28,039 bases of DNA from Prevotellaceae bacterium UBA4372. GTDB lineage: Bacteria > Bacteroidota > Bacteroidia > Bacteroidales > Bacteroidaceae. Under the pieces are notes generated by a model. That model searched no databases and was not told the DNA's origin. It worked only from the letters and a program-made list of their open reading frames with translations. Positions 15,727 through 24,192 of the stretch are shown here, in pieces (position 1 is the first letter of the stretch; each line of letters begins with the position of its first letter). A program made the translations under genes and the position numbers. The stretch covers positions 1-28,039 of the forward strand of contig DGSC01000015.1 of assembly GCA_002391275.1 (NCBI GenBank), given 5' to 3'.

Positions 15727-17598
15727 TTAAAGTTCGTTGCCTGTATAGAGCTGATAGTATTTGCCTCGGCATGCTATCAGCTCTTTGTGTGTTCCATGCT
15801 CTATGATGCGTCCGTGGTCCAGTACAATGATTTGATCGGCTCCGCGGACGGTTGACAGACGATGGGCAATTACAAAAGTCGTTCGTCCTTGCATGAGGCG
15901 ATCCATTCCTTGCTGTACGAAAACCTCTGTTCGCGTGTCGATATTGGCTGTAGCTTCATCAAGAATGAGTACTGGTGGATTAGCAACAGCAGCTCTTGCT
16001 ATGGCTATCAGCTGTCGCTCTCCTGCACTTAGATTGCCTCCGTCGCCGGTTAGGATGGTTTCGTAGCCATTGGCCAAGCGGCGAATAAGGTCGTCGGCTC
16101 CGACAAGGCGTGCTGCTTCGCGGCATTCCTCGTCTGTGGCATTGAGACGTCCGTAACGAATGTTGTCGAGTACGGATCCTGTGAAAAGGTGTGTTTCTTG
16201 AAGCACGATTCCCATCGAACGTCGTAGGCTACTCTTCGCTATTTCGGAAACGGGAATGCCATCAAAAAGTATCTCGCCTTGTTGTATCTCATAGAAGCGG
16301 TTGATGAGGTTGATAATGGTCGTCTTTCCAGCTCCCGTACCACCGACAAAGGCAATTTTCTGTCCAGGAGAGGTGTTGATGTTAATGTCAAAAAGAATCT
16401 GTTTCGCAGTAGTGTAGCCGAAGTCGACATGGCGGAAATCGACATCACCGAGCACTGGCTCAACCTTTCCGTTGTGCATCCATGAACGGGCGTCGGGACT
16501 AAGGCTTACAGACCCTTCATCCGTTTCAGGCTGGGCGTCCATAAGCGCAAAAATGCGGTCGGCTCCCACCGAAGCGTTGAGCACACTGTTGATCTCTTGA
16601 GATACGTGGCTGATGGGCTGGGTGAAATTCTTATTCAGCGTAAGGAAACTAACAAGCGTTCCAAGGGAAAGTGAAAAATGAAAAGAGAAAAATGAAAAAT
16701 CAGGAGCGAGAGCTATGGTAGCACCAATGACGGCGATGAGGACGTAGCCAAGGTTGCTGAGGTTTCCGTTGATTGGCATTACAATGTTGGCTATTCTGTT
16801 CGCCGAACAAGCGCTATAGCGTAATTGCTCATTGATAAGCTCAAAATCGTTAATGGCTTCATCCTCATGACAAAATACTTTGACCACTTTTTGACCAGTC
16901 ATCATCTCTTCTACGAAACCATTCACGCGAGCCAGGCTCTCTTGTTGCGAACGGAAATGTTTTCGGGAAACCGAACCGAGTTTTGTAGTTATAATCATCA
17001 TCAGTATGGCCAAGCCTATGCTGACAAGCGTTAAGGGTATACTCAGCACAATCATTGATGTGAAGGTAATGGCTATCGTTATCAATGAGTTGAACACTTG
17101 AGTTAGAGAGCTGCTGATAGCTTGCCTCAAAGAGTCAACATCATTAGTATATAAAGACATTGTGTCGCCATGGGAATGTGTGTCGAAGTAGGTGAGGGGA
17201 AGTGTCTGCATATGCGTAAAGAGCTTTTTACGCAGACGAAGTTGCGTGCCTTGGCTCACGGCTATCATAAGACGATTGTAAGCATAGGCACATACTACGC
17301 CAAGTGCAAGCACCAACCCAAGACGAAACAGCGCTTGTGTTAGAGAGGCGTACTCCGGATCGTTGGCCTTAGTAAGTGGGAGGATATACTCGTCAATAAG
17401 TGTACGGGTGAATAGGGTAGATGTCAGCGATGTGATGCTTGACACAACTATGCATACGATAACAATTGCCACGTAGCCTTTATATCCCTTAAGAACATAG
17501 CGCAACAGCCGGCCGAGCGTGGCCCATTGCTCCTTTGTCGGGCGCTGAATGCCATGTGACTTTGGGCCCTTGGGACCTCCGAATTGTGCTTGTCTCAT
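15727..17598 (-). CDS. ABC exporter half, consensus ATPase site subunit
   Basis: The 623-aa protein has a six-helix transmembrane domain (about 35-345) fused to a nucleotide-binding domain. Walker A is GGTGAGKT (419-426), Q-loop Q467, signature LSAGE (523-527), Walker B VLILDE with catalytic E548, and the H-loop is H579 in VIAHRLST. It pairs with the overlapping upstream gene to form a heterodimeric exporter of the multidrug/lipid type. Its non-standard signature (LSAGE instead of LSGGQ) faces the partner's degenerate site, as expected for asymmetric exporters. A low-complexity insertion (FSFFSFHFSLS, 301-311) sits in the loop before the last membrane helix. The gene ends 12 bp from the convergent glycoside hydrolase gene. 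Confidence 0.92.
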   Translation of the reverse strand: MRQAQFGGPKGPKSHGIQRPTKEQWATLGRLLRYVLKGYKGYVAIVIVCIVVSSITSLTSTLFTRTLIDEYILPLTKANDPEYASLTQALFRLGLVLALGVVCAYAYNRLMIAVSQGTQLRLRKKLFTHMQTLPLTYFDTHSHGDTMSLYTNDVDSLRQAISSSLTQVFNSLITIAITFTSMIVLSIPLTLVSIGLAILMMIITTKLGSVSRKHFRSQQESLARVNGFVEEMMTGQKVVKVFCHEDEAINDFELINEQLRYSACSANRIANIVMPINGNLSNLGYVLIAVIGATIALAPDFSFFSFHFSLSLGTLVSFLTLNKNFTQPISHVSQEINSVLNASVGADRIFALMDAQPETDEGSVSLSPDARSWMHNGKVEPVLGDVDFRHVDFGYTTAKQILFDININTSPGQKIAFVGGTGAGKTTIINLINRFYEIQQGEILFDGIPVSEIAKSSLRRSMGIVLQETHLFTGSVLDNIRYGRLNATDEECREAARLVGADDLIRRLANGYETILTGDGGNLSAGERQLIAIARAAVANPPVLILDEATANIDTRTEVFVQQGMDRLMQGRTTFVIAHRLSTVRGADQIIVLDHGRIIEHGTHKELIACRGKYYQLYTGNEL

Positions 17599-19400
17599 GA
17601 TTCACCTCCTTTCGTGTCGAAATCTCCTGAGTCAGAATTCTGAATCTCGTAAATATCGCGATAAGTAGCATTAGTCTGAAGCAGGTGTTCATGATTGCCG
17701 AAGCCCGTTAGTTGGCCATTCTCGAGCACTAATATGCGGTCGCAGTGACGTACACTTAGTATGCGCTGAGCTATAATCAACTTTGTCGTTCCTGGCAATG
17801 CTGTTTGCAAGCGTTGCCGGATAATGGCGTCGGTGGCTGTGTCGCAGGCTGATGTGCTGTCGTCCAGAATCAGTATGCGAGGCTGTTTCAGTAGTGCGCG
17901 GGCTATGCACAGCCGTTGTCGTTGGCCTCCTGAGAGATTGGTCCCACCTTGTTCTATACGAGTATTGTAGCCCTCAGGCATCTGTGAGATGAATTCGTCT
18001 GCAGCAGCAATATGGCATGCAGCCTTGCATTCTTCTTCTGTAGCGTCGGCTCTTCCCCATCGAAGGTTGTCGAGTATGGTGCCGCTGAAAAGCATATTTT
18101 GTTGAAGCACTACTGCCACGGCCGTACGCAATGATGTAAGGTCGTACTCTCTGACATCATGTCCACCAACGAGCACTTGTCCGTGACTGACATCATAAAG
18201 GCGGCAGATGAGGCTTACGAGTGTACTTTTGCCGCTTCCCGTGCCGCCGATTACACCAATTGTGGCACCCGATTCAATGTCGAAAGAAATGTCGAAGAGA
18301 GCAGACCGCTTATGTTGTGGCGTTGTGTTGCCAAAGAGAGCAAGCATGCGGCTGGGCTCTGGTTTGATGGTTGCCGTGTAGTCGAAGCGTACGTGCTTGA
18401 ACGAGATGCTACCATCTGTTACCTTTGTGAGAGGAGCATCGCAGTTGGTTATGCTGGCCTTTGCCTCGATGACCTCGGCTACACGCTCTGCGCTGGCTGC
18501 GCTCTGCGTAAGCATCACGAAGATCATGCTCAACATCATCAGCGATTGAAGAATCGACATGACGTAAGTAAAGAGCGACGTCAGCTCGCCTGTCGTCAAT
18601 GAACCTTCTACAATGAAATGGGCTCCGTACCACGAGAGTGCAATGATGCATCCGTAAACGACCATATTCATTATTGGGTGGTTTAAAGCCATAAGGCTCT
18701 CCGCGCGTACATATAATTTATATAGTTGTTCGGCGGCACGTGAGAATTTGCTTGTCTCTTCTTTCTCGCGCACGAATGCTTTGACAACGCGAATGGCAGC
18801 TACATTTTCCTGCACGCTTTGGTTCAGGGAATCGTATTGCTTGAACACTTGCTTGAACAAACGTGCTACGCGGCTGATGATATTGTAGAGCGACATCGAC
18901 AACACAATCATTGCCACAATGAATATGATGCTCAGTCGGGCATCTATCACCAAGCACATGATTATCGATAATACCAGTCTGAAGGGTGCACGTACACTCA
19001 CACGCAAAATCTGCCCGTAAGCGTTTTGCAGGCTCGTGATGTCAGATGTCATTCGAGTGACGAGGCCAGAAGTGGAGAAGCGGTCGATGTCGGCAAATGA
19101 AAAGGTCTGAATGTTGCGGTACATGGCACTGCGCAAATTGGCCGCAAAGCCCGTTGAGGCTTGAGCTGCACAGCGTCCGGCCAGAATGCCGAAGCATAGC
19201 GAGAGCAGAGCCATCAGCAACATTAAAGCTCCATAATGATAGATTGATTCCATGTCTCCTGCAACCAGACCTTTGTCGATAAGCGAGGCTGTAATGTAAG
19301 GGATAAGCACATCCAGCACTACCTCTGTGGCTGTCAATACGGGCGTAAGCAGGGAACTAAGCTTGTAGCGCCCGACTTGTTGAAGCAAAGTCCTTATCAC
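17595..19400 (-). CDS. ABC exporter half, degenerate ATPase site subunit
   Basis: The 601-aa protein has a transmembrane domain (about 15-305) and a nucleotide-binding domain. Walker A is GGTGSGKS (385-392), and the signature is the canonical LSGGQ (489-493). Walker B is ILILDD with aspartate D514 where the catalytic glutamate belongs, and glutamine Q545 replaces the H-loop histidine (IIAQRILS). Both changes mark the degenerate ATP site known from heterodimeric exporters such as TM287/288 and BmrCD. The stop overlaps the partner's start by 4 nt, so the two halves are translated together. The substrate is unknown; drugs, lipids and peptides are all possible. A clear promoter was not found upstream. 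Confidence 0.92.
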   Translation of the reverse strand: MIRTLLQQVGRYKLSSLLTPVLTATEVVLDVLIPYITASLIDKGLVAGDMESIYHYGALMLLMALLSLCFGILAGRCAAQASTGFAANLRSAMYRNIQTFSFADIDRFSTSGLVTRMTSDITSLQNAYGQILRVSVRAPFRLVLSIIMCLVIDARLSIIFIVAMIVLSMSLYNIISRVARLFKQVFKQYDSLNQSVQENVAAIRVVKAFVREKEETSKFSRAAEQLYKLYVRAESLMALNHPIMNMVVYGCIIALSWYGAHFIVEGSLTTGELTSLFTYVMSILQSLMMLSMIFVMLTQSAASAERVAEVIEAKASITNCDAPLTKVTDGSISFKHVRFDYTATIKPEPSRMLALFGNTTPQHKRSALFDISFDIESGATIGVIGGTGSGKSTLVSLICRLYDVSHGQVLVGGHDVREYDLTSLRTAVAVVLQQNMLFSGTILDNLRWGRADATEEECKAACHIAAADEFISQMPEGYNTRIEQGGTNLSGGQRQRLCIARALLKQPRILILDDSTSACDTATDAIIRQRLQTALPGTTKLIIAQRILSVRHCDRILVLENGQLTGFGNHEHLLQTNATYRDIYEIQNSDSGDFDTKGGES

Positions 19401-19501
19401 GTTTATAAATATTATGTTTGTCGTGTTAGAAAATGTCGTACCAGTCTCGTGGGTGACTGTATCAAATGCGAGTCAAATCGGATAGGGGTATGTCTTGAAC
19501 A

Positions 19502-19538
19502 GACACAGCCTGCGTCTGAAAGGTCCGCAAGCTGTGTC
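19502..19538. terminator. Hairpin after the Na/Pi transporter gene
   Basis: GACACAGC (19502-19509) pairs with GCTGTGTC (19531-19538), with an inner TGCG/CGCA pair. It lies just beyond the stop of the minus-strand gene at 19560. No strong T run follows, so efficiency is uncertain. Confidence 0.55.
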
Positions 19539-19559
19539 CAAAGTCTATGAAATGAGCTA

Positions 19560-21311
19560 TTATGCTTCTCGTTGACGCAAGCCCATTCGAGCCTCAACGA
19601 CGTTGACAACGTAGTCGCCCAACTTCTCACATTCGTTGACGAGATCCATGTAGATGGTTCCCACGGCGTAGGTGTACTCATGGTTGTTCACGTCAATGAT
19701 GTTTTGTTGCTTGAGTTGATTACGGTAGTTGTTGATCTCATTCTCGGTGTTGAATGTTCGGTTGACGTCGAATGTCTCTTTGCGGCCTCCAAGGAGTTTG
19801 TTCATTTGGGTAAGAGACTGGTCCGTCAAGTCCATCATTTGGCGAAGATGATCGTACTGGCGGTCGATAAAGTGATCTTCTTTGCCTTGGTATTTACGCG
19901 AGATGGTGCGCGCCATGTTGAAGCAGGAGTCGCCAATGCTCTCCAATTCTGAAATCTCACGCAACATAGCGCGTATTTTAGCCTTCGTCTCGTCGGAAAG
20001 GTGAGCATCGCTTACCTGATCGAGGTATTTGGCTATCTCAAGTTCCATGCTGTCTGATATGCTCTCGTATTTTTCAATGCGTGTGTAGAGCTTATTAAAT
20101 TCAACCTCCTGATTGGACTTCTTTTTGCCTGTAGCAGTTGACGAGAGGGTGAGCAGCTCCCGCACCATGTTGAACATGCGTTGCATACGGTCGGAAAACG
20201 ATTGAATCTCCTTCTGAGCCTCAAGTACCGAGAGTTCTGGAGTCTTCATAATGCCAGAGGTGATGAAATGGAGACGGAAATCTTCTTCCTCGTCAACCTT
20301 TTTAGGCTTGATGACCCAGCAAACGAACTTCTCAATGTACTTGATAAACCAAATAAGAATGAAGGTATTCAGTACGTTGAAAGTCGTATGGAAAGCAGCA
20401 AGGACGAAGTTGAGCTTGGCAGCATTGGCGAGGAAAGCCTTTCGACCGGCGTTATCTATTGTCATGTTTACATCGTAGCCAACCCACCCGCATATCATGT
20501 CGACGAATGGACGGAAGATGAAAAGAACCCAAATAACACCAAATACATTAAAGAACATGTGTGCCAGTGCAGCACGTCTGGCCTGTGTGTTAGCTGAAAG
20601 AGCTGCCAGGTTGGAAGTAATGGTGGTACCGATGTTTTCACCCATGACGAGTGCTATGCCCTGATAGATAGGAAGAGCTCCGCTGGAACAGAGAATCATG
20701 GTGATTGCCATGACGGCTGCCGACGACTGCACACAGAATGTCAGGATGCCTCCAAGCAAAAGGAAAATGAGTGTCGTAACAAACGAATTGGGGTCGAATG
20801 ACGAGAAGAAATTGAGGAGTTCCTGATTCTCGCCGAGGTGCATATCTGTGCCAGTGGCGCGAAGCGTGCCCAGTCCCAAAAGGAGAAATGAAAGTCCGAA
20901 TAGGAAGTCGCCGATATATCTGTATTTTTTCTGGTAGATGAGTATGATACCCAAGAAGAACGCAGGATAGACAGCGCTGGTGATATCAAAAGACATACCT
21001 GCCGACATAATCCACGCCGTCAGTGTCGTGCCGATGTTCGCACCCATGATGACCGAGATGGCCTGAGCTAACGTGAGAAGTCCGGCATTGACAAACGAAA
21101 CAGTCATCACGGTTGTAGCTGTAGAGGATTGTACAGAGGCCGTTACAACCATACCCGTAAGCATTCCCGTGAATCGGTTTGTTGTCATTGCGCCTAAGAC
21201 ATGGCGTAATTGTGGACCGGCCATTTTCTGTAAGGCCTCGCTCATGGTTTTCATACCAAACATGAGTAGAGCCAATGACCCTAAGAGCTTGAAAATAATC
21301 ATTAAGGACAT
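19560..21311 (-). CDS. Na/Pi cotransporter family protein with PhoU domain
   Basis: The 583-aa membrane protein has two inverted transport repeats marked by QSST (61-64) with GANIGTT (90-96), and QSSA (195-198) with GENIGTT (224-230). These are the signature pairs of the NptA/SLC34 family. The C-terminal ~200 residues (from about 375) are a cytoplasmic PhoU-like helical domain with EISELESIGDSCFNMARTI. It should move phosphate with sodium across the inner membrane, and the PhoU part may regulate transport. YjbB of E. coli, an exporter, shares this layout, so direction is not certain. It is a single-gene unit with a promoter at 21350-21357. Confidence 0.92.
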   Translation of the reverse strand: MSLMIIFKLLGSLALLMFGMKTMSEALQKMAGPQLRHVLGAMTTNRFTGMLTGMVVTASVQSSTATTVMTVSFVNAGLLTLAQAISVIMGANIGTTLTAWIMSAGMSFDITSAVYPAFFLGIILIYQKKYRYIGDFLFGLSFLLLGLGTLRATGTDMHLGENQELLNFFSSFDPNSFVTTLIFLLLGGILTFCVQSSAAVMAITMILCSSGALPIYQGIALVMGENIGTTITSNLAALSANTQARRAALAHMFFNVFGVIWVLFIFRPFVDMICGWVGYDVNMTIDNAGRKAFLANAAKLNFVLAAFHTTFNVLNTFILIWFIKYIEKFVCWVIKPKKVDEEEDFRLHFITSGIMKTPELSVLEAQKEIQSFSDRMQRMFNMVRELLTLSSTATGKKKSNQEVEFNKLYTRIEKYESISDSMELEIAKYLDQVSDAHLSDETKAKIRAMLREISELESIGDSCFNMARTISRKYQGKEDHFIDRQYDHLRQMMDLTDQSLTQMNKLLGGRKETFDVNRTFNTENEINNYRNQLKQQNIIDVNNHEYTYAVGTIYMDLVNECEKLGDYVVNVVEARMGLRQREA

Positions 21312-21349
21312 ACGTCGGTGAATTAAGTGTTGATGATTTTATTTATCTG

Positions 21350-21357
21350 CAAAAGTA
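21350..21357 (-). promoter_or_regulatory. -7 promoter box of the Na/Pi gene
   Basis: TACTTTTG on the minus strand fits TAnnTTTG and lies 38 nt before the ATG at 21311. It is divergent from the ssb promoter. Confidence 0.55.
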
Positions 21358-21472
21358 GAAATTTTAGGTGCAAAGGCAAAGGAAATGTTAAAAAAAAATA
21401 GCGCTATGCGGATAATACATTGAAAAATTAAAAAAAATAGTGGCAGGCACTTAACTTTTGTGAATTATTCAT

Positions 21473-21480
21473 TACCTTTG
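21473..21480 (+). promoter_or_regulatory. -7 promoter box of ssb
   Basis: TACCTTTG lies 27 nt before the ssb ATG at 21508. The longer open frame beginning at 21460 would start upstream of this box and is rejected. A second similar box (TAACTTTTG, 21452-21460) lies just upstream. Confidence 0.65.
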
Positions 21481-21507
21481 CGGGAAATTATTTATCCGCA
21501 TATAGTT

Positions 21508-21879
21508 ATGGCAAGTGTTAACAAGGTGATATTGTTGGGCAACGTAGGCAAAGAGCCGGATGTTCGTTACGTAGACCAGGGCGTTTGCGTGGCACAGGTC
21601 AGGTTGGCCACAAGCGAAAGGGCATATAAGCTTGACAACGGCACAGAGGTGCCCGAGCGTACCGAGTGGCACAACCTTATCCTATGGCGTAGGCAAGCAG
21701 AGATTGTCGAGAAGTACGTGCACAAAGGTGACCAGATCTATGTGGAAGGTAAAATACAGACACGCTCATACGAAGACAAACAAGGCATAACGCGCTATAT
21801 TACAGAGATATGGGTGGACGAGTTGAAACTCTTTGGCAGCCCTCGTTCAAGCGGGCAGTCTAACACGAATCCCCTATGA
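21508..21879 (+). CDS. ssb: Single-stranded DNA-binding protein, short form
   Basis: The 123-aa protein is an OB-fold SSB: MASVNKVILLGNVGKEPDVR, ERTEWHNLILW, YVHKGDQIYVEGKIQTRSY and ITEIWVDELKLFG are all family hallmarks. It coats single-stranded DNA during replication and repair. It is shorter than typical Bacteroidetes SSBs: the glycine/proline-rich linker is almost absent and the protein ends SSGQSNTNPL. The acidic DDLPF-type tip that recruits partner proteins is missing. It may be a specialised paralogue, or the tail may have been lost. It lies upstream of gldE in the same direction, a pairing also seen in other Bacteroidetes. Confidence 0.93.
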   Translation: MASVNKVILLGNVGKEPDVRYVDQGVCVAQVRLATSERAYKLDNGTEVPERTEWHNLILWRRQAEIVEKYVHKGDQIYVEGKIQTRSYEDKQGITRYITEIWVDELKLFGSPRSSGQSNTNPL

Positions 21880-22050
21880 TGAGATGTTTAAAGCCTCGCG
21901 TCAAAGCAAATGCCCAATAAAATCAACCCCCTATAGCTTCACATTAAAATGTATATGAAAGTGCTACTCCAGGTACAATTGTATCCGCAGTGCGCTATTG
22001 CCAGCCATGCGATGATGAACAAAGCATGACGGATTATCAATCAGACAGAA

Positions 22051-23400
22051 ATGGATTATTTTTTATCAGGCCTGACAAACCTTTTCGATGGAATCACAAT
22101 GAATGCTCCGGATCCCGGAGCCCTCATAGCCTTAGGCTTAGCGCTTCTTTTACTTGTTTGTTCGGCCTTTGTCAGCGGCAGCGAAATAGCATTCTTCTCC
22201 CTCTCGCCTGCCGACATGAGTACGCTTGAGGAGAAACGAACGGCCACTGACGCTCGCATCTTGTCGCTCTTGGCCGATTCCGAGCGTTTACTTGCTACAA
22301 TTCTTTGCTGCAACAACTTTGTGAATGTGGCTATCATTATGCTGCTCAACTATTTCTTTCTCGGAGGCAGTACACCCGTGATAGCTTTCGGAAACAATAC
22401 GGTGATGGAATTTCTTTTCATGACCGTGTTGCTGACCTTTCTGCTTTTGCTTTTTGGCGAAGTGATGCCAAAAATAGCGTCGGCTCAGAAACCGCTATCC
22501 ATGGCTCGCCTCTGTGCTCCTGCCTATGGTGTTTTGGTGAAAGTGTGGTGGCCGGTCAGCTGGTTGTTGCTTAAGGCTGGACGAGTTACCGAGCATATCA
22601 AGTCTGGGACACAGCTTTCTGTCGATGATTTGGAACAAGCCTTGGAACTGACCGACAAGAAGGATATTGCTGATGAGCAGCAGATGCTCAAGGGCATCAT
22701 ACGTTTTGGCGGCGAAATGGCCCGTGAGGTAATGACTCCGAGGGTAGATATGGTGGACCTCGACGTGAAAACACCTTTCCCCGAGGTTATCAAATGTATT
22801 GTAGAGAACAATTATTCTCGTATCCCAGTCTTTGCAGGGACTGATGATCACATCACTGGCATCTTATACATTAAGGATTTGCTGCCTCATCTCAACAAAC
22901 CTGCAACCTTCAGGTGGCAGACACTTGTACGGCCGGCTACTTTCGTACCCGAGACGAAGATGATCGACGATCTCTTGCGCGATTTTCAGGCCGCTAAAGT
23001 CCACATCGCAATTGTTGTAGACGAATTCGGAGGTACAAGCGGGCTTGTGACTATGGAAGACATTATAGAGGAAATCGTTGGCGAGATAAACGATGAGTAC
23101 GACGACGACGAGCGGACGTTCACGCGGCTGAATCAAAACACGTTCGTGTTTGAGGCCAAGACCTTGCTTACCGACTTCCGTCGTATCATGCAGCTGCCTG
23201 ACGACGCCTTCGACGATGTGGCCGCAGATGCCGACACCCTTGCGGGACTCCTTCTTGAAATAAAAGGTGAGTTCCCTCAGCTGCACGAACGCATCATTTA
23301 CGATCGCTACACTTTCGAGGTCATGGAGATGGATGAGCGCCGCATCGTCAAGATAAAAGTCATCGTTTCCAAAGAGAACCTCAAAGCGGTTCATGAGTAA
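22051..23400 (+). CDS. gldE: GldE / CorC-HlyC family membrane protein
   Basis: The 449-aa protein has a CNNM (DUF21) membrane domain at about 20-205, with helices at 24-51, 84-104 and 118-138. A CBS pair follows at about 225-345 (REVMTPRVDMVDL, NNYSRIPVF, VDEFGGTSGLVTMEDIIEEI), then a CorC_HlyC domain at 355-440. Homologues are annotated as hemolysin-like or divalent-cation efflux proteins. In Bacteroidetes the copy next to ssb and mutY is called GldE, linked to gliding and type IX secretion in Flavobacterium. Here gldD does not follow; a terminator and a dispersed repeat do. Whether it serves secretion or magnesium/cobalt export is not decidable from sequence. The 171-bp gap after ssb holds no recognisable feature. 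Confidence 0.85.
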   Translation: MDYFLSGLTNLFDGITMNAPDPGALIALGLALLLLVCSAFVSGSEIAFFSLSPADMSTLEEKRTATDARILSLLADSERLLATILCCNNFVNVAIIMLLNYFFLGGSTPVIAFGNNTVMEFLFMTVLLTFLLLLFGEVMPKIASAQKPLSMARLCAPAYGVLVKVWWPVSWLLLKAGRVTEHIKSGTQLSVDDLEQALELTDKKDIADEQQMLKGIIRFGGEMAREVMTPRVDMVDLDVKTPFPEVIKCIVENNYSRIPVFAGTDDHITGILYIKDLLPHLNKPATFRWQTLVRPATFVPETKMIDDLLRDFQAAKVHIAIVVDEFGGTSGLVTMEDIIEEIVGEINDEYDDDERTFTRLNQNTFVFEAKTLLTDFRRIMQLPDDAFDDVAADADTLAGLLLEIKGEFPQLHERIIYDRYTFEVMEMDERRIVKIKVIVSKENLKAVHE

Positions 23401-23465
23401 TTGCCGTTTCGTAAAGGTCGTCTATTTTGAATGACCACGATAAAATTCACAGAGCGCTAAATGCC

Positions 23466-23512
23466 AAAAGCCAATCATCCGACAACTTCGAGTCGTCGGA
23501 TGATTGGCTTTT
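23466..23512. terminator. Strong intrinsic terminator after gldE
   Basis: An 18-bp perfect stem (23466-23483 with 23495-23512, AAAAGCCAATCATCCGAC and its complement) has an 11-nt loop and is followed by a T run. It separates gldE from the dispersed repeat. Confidence 0.9.
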
Positions 23513-23551
23513 TTTATTACAGTCTGCTAAACCGTTACATAATCCTTAATT

Positions 23552-24192
23552 CAGCTGACATTAATAACCATTAACATCAGTGCCAGTGCAAATGATTATT
23601 GGGTCCTTGACCTTAACCTCCTTGTTCACGCCTTCTGCCGTTTAGCATCTTCCTCTGTACGCTTTCGGGTGATATCATCTGTTCAATCCGAGAAAAGGAA
23701 CGGAGGTTGGCATCTTCTTCTGTGCGCTTTCGGGTGATATCATCTGTTGGTTCCGAAAGCTGGAACGGAGGTTGGCATCTTTCTTCGTATGTTTTCGGGC
23801 GACAGCCCACTAAAAGAATGGAAACATCATCTATCGTTGAGGTCATCAAACCAGGTTTCTCAGACCGTTTTGCTTGGTTGAAGACCGCGATGCATATAGG
23901 CGTTTTGATTATTCCATGACCTTGGAACAATCATTCCATGACCATCGAATGATTGTTCCAAGGTCATGGAATAATCAAAACGGTTGGGCGCGTGTCCTGT
24001 TTTACTTATAAGCGAACGGCAACAAAGAGGGCGAAGAAGGCTTGTCAGGTATAGTCGATGGTCCCAGTTCGTAGCCCAACCGACCGTATGAGGCGAGCTG
24101 TGAACTTGTCACGTATCGGCGGCAAGCTTAGATGCAGTGTGGAAAATATTTGTAAAGGCCACGCTTGTGTTTGGCGGACAGCAATAGCTTTT
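23552..24192 (+). repeat. Dispersed repeat, copy 2
   Basis: About 640 bp is homologous to 9818-10392 in the same orientation. It differs by one extra tandem sub-unit: units at 23641-23706 and 23707-23771, then a partial unit from 23772, sharing GCATCTT, CTTTCGGGTGATATCATCTG and GGAACGGAGG. It abuts the 3' end of mutY. Flanks differ from copy 1 at many positions, but the central 80 nt are identical. Boundaries are estimated by eye. Confidence 0.8.
23902..23981. repeat. Perfect 35-bp inverted repeat, copy 2
   Basis: The arms 23902-23936 and 23947-23981 are fully complementary, with loop CATGACCATC. It is identical to 10106-10185 at all 80 positions; here the stem can be extended by one more C-G pair. 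Confidence 0.95.

Noticed and set aside
15715..15745. Terminator between the convergent genes
   Set aside because: Only a 5-bp CAACG/CGTTG pairing is present and it overlaps the exporter's last codons; too weak to list.
9818..24192. Composite transposon bounded by the two repeats
   Set aside because: The 14 kb between them holds housekeeping genes such as aspS and ssb, and neither copy encodes a transposase.
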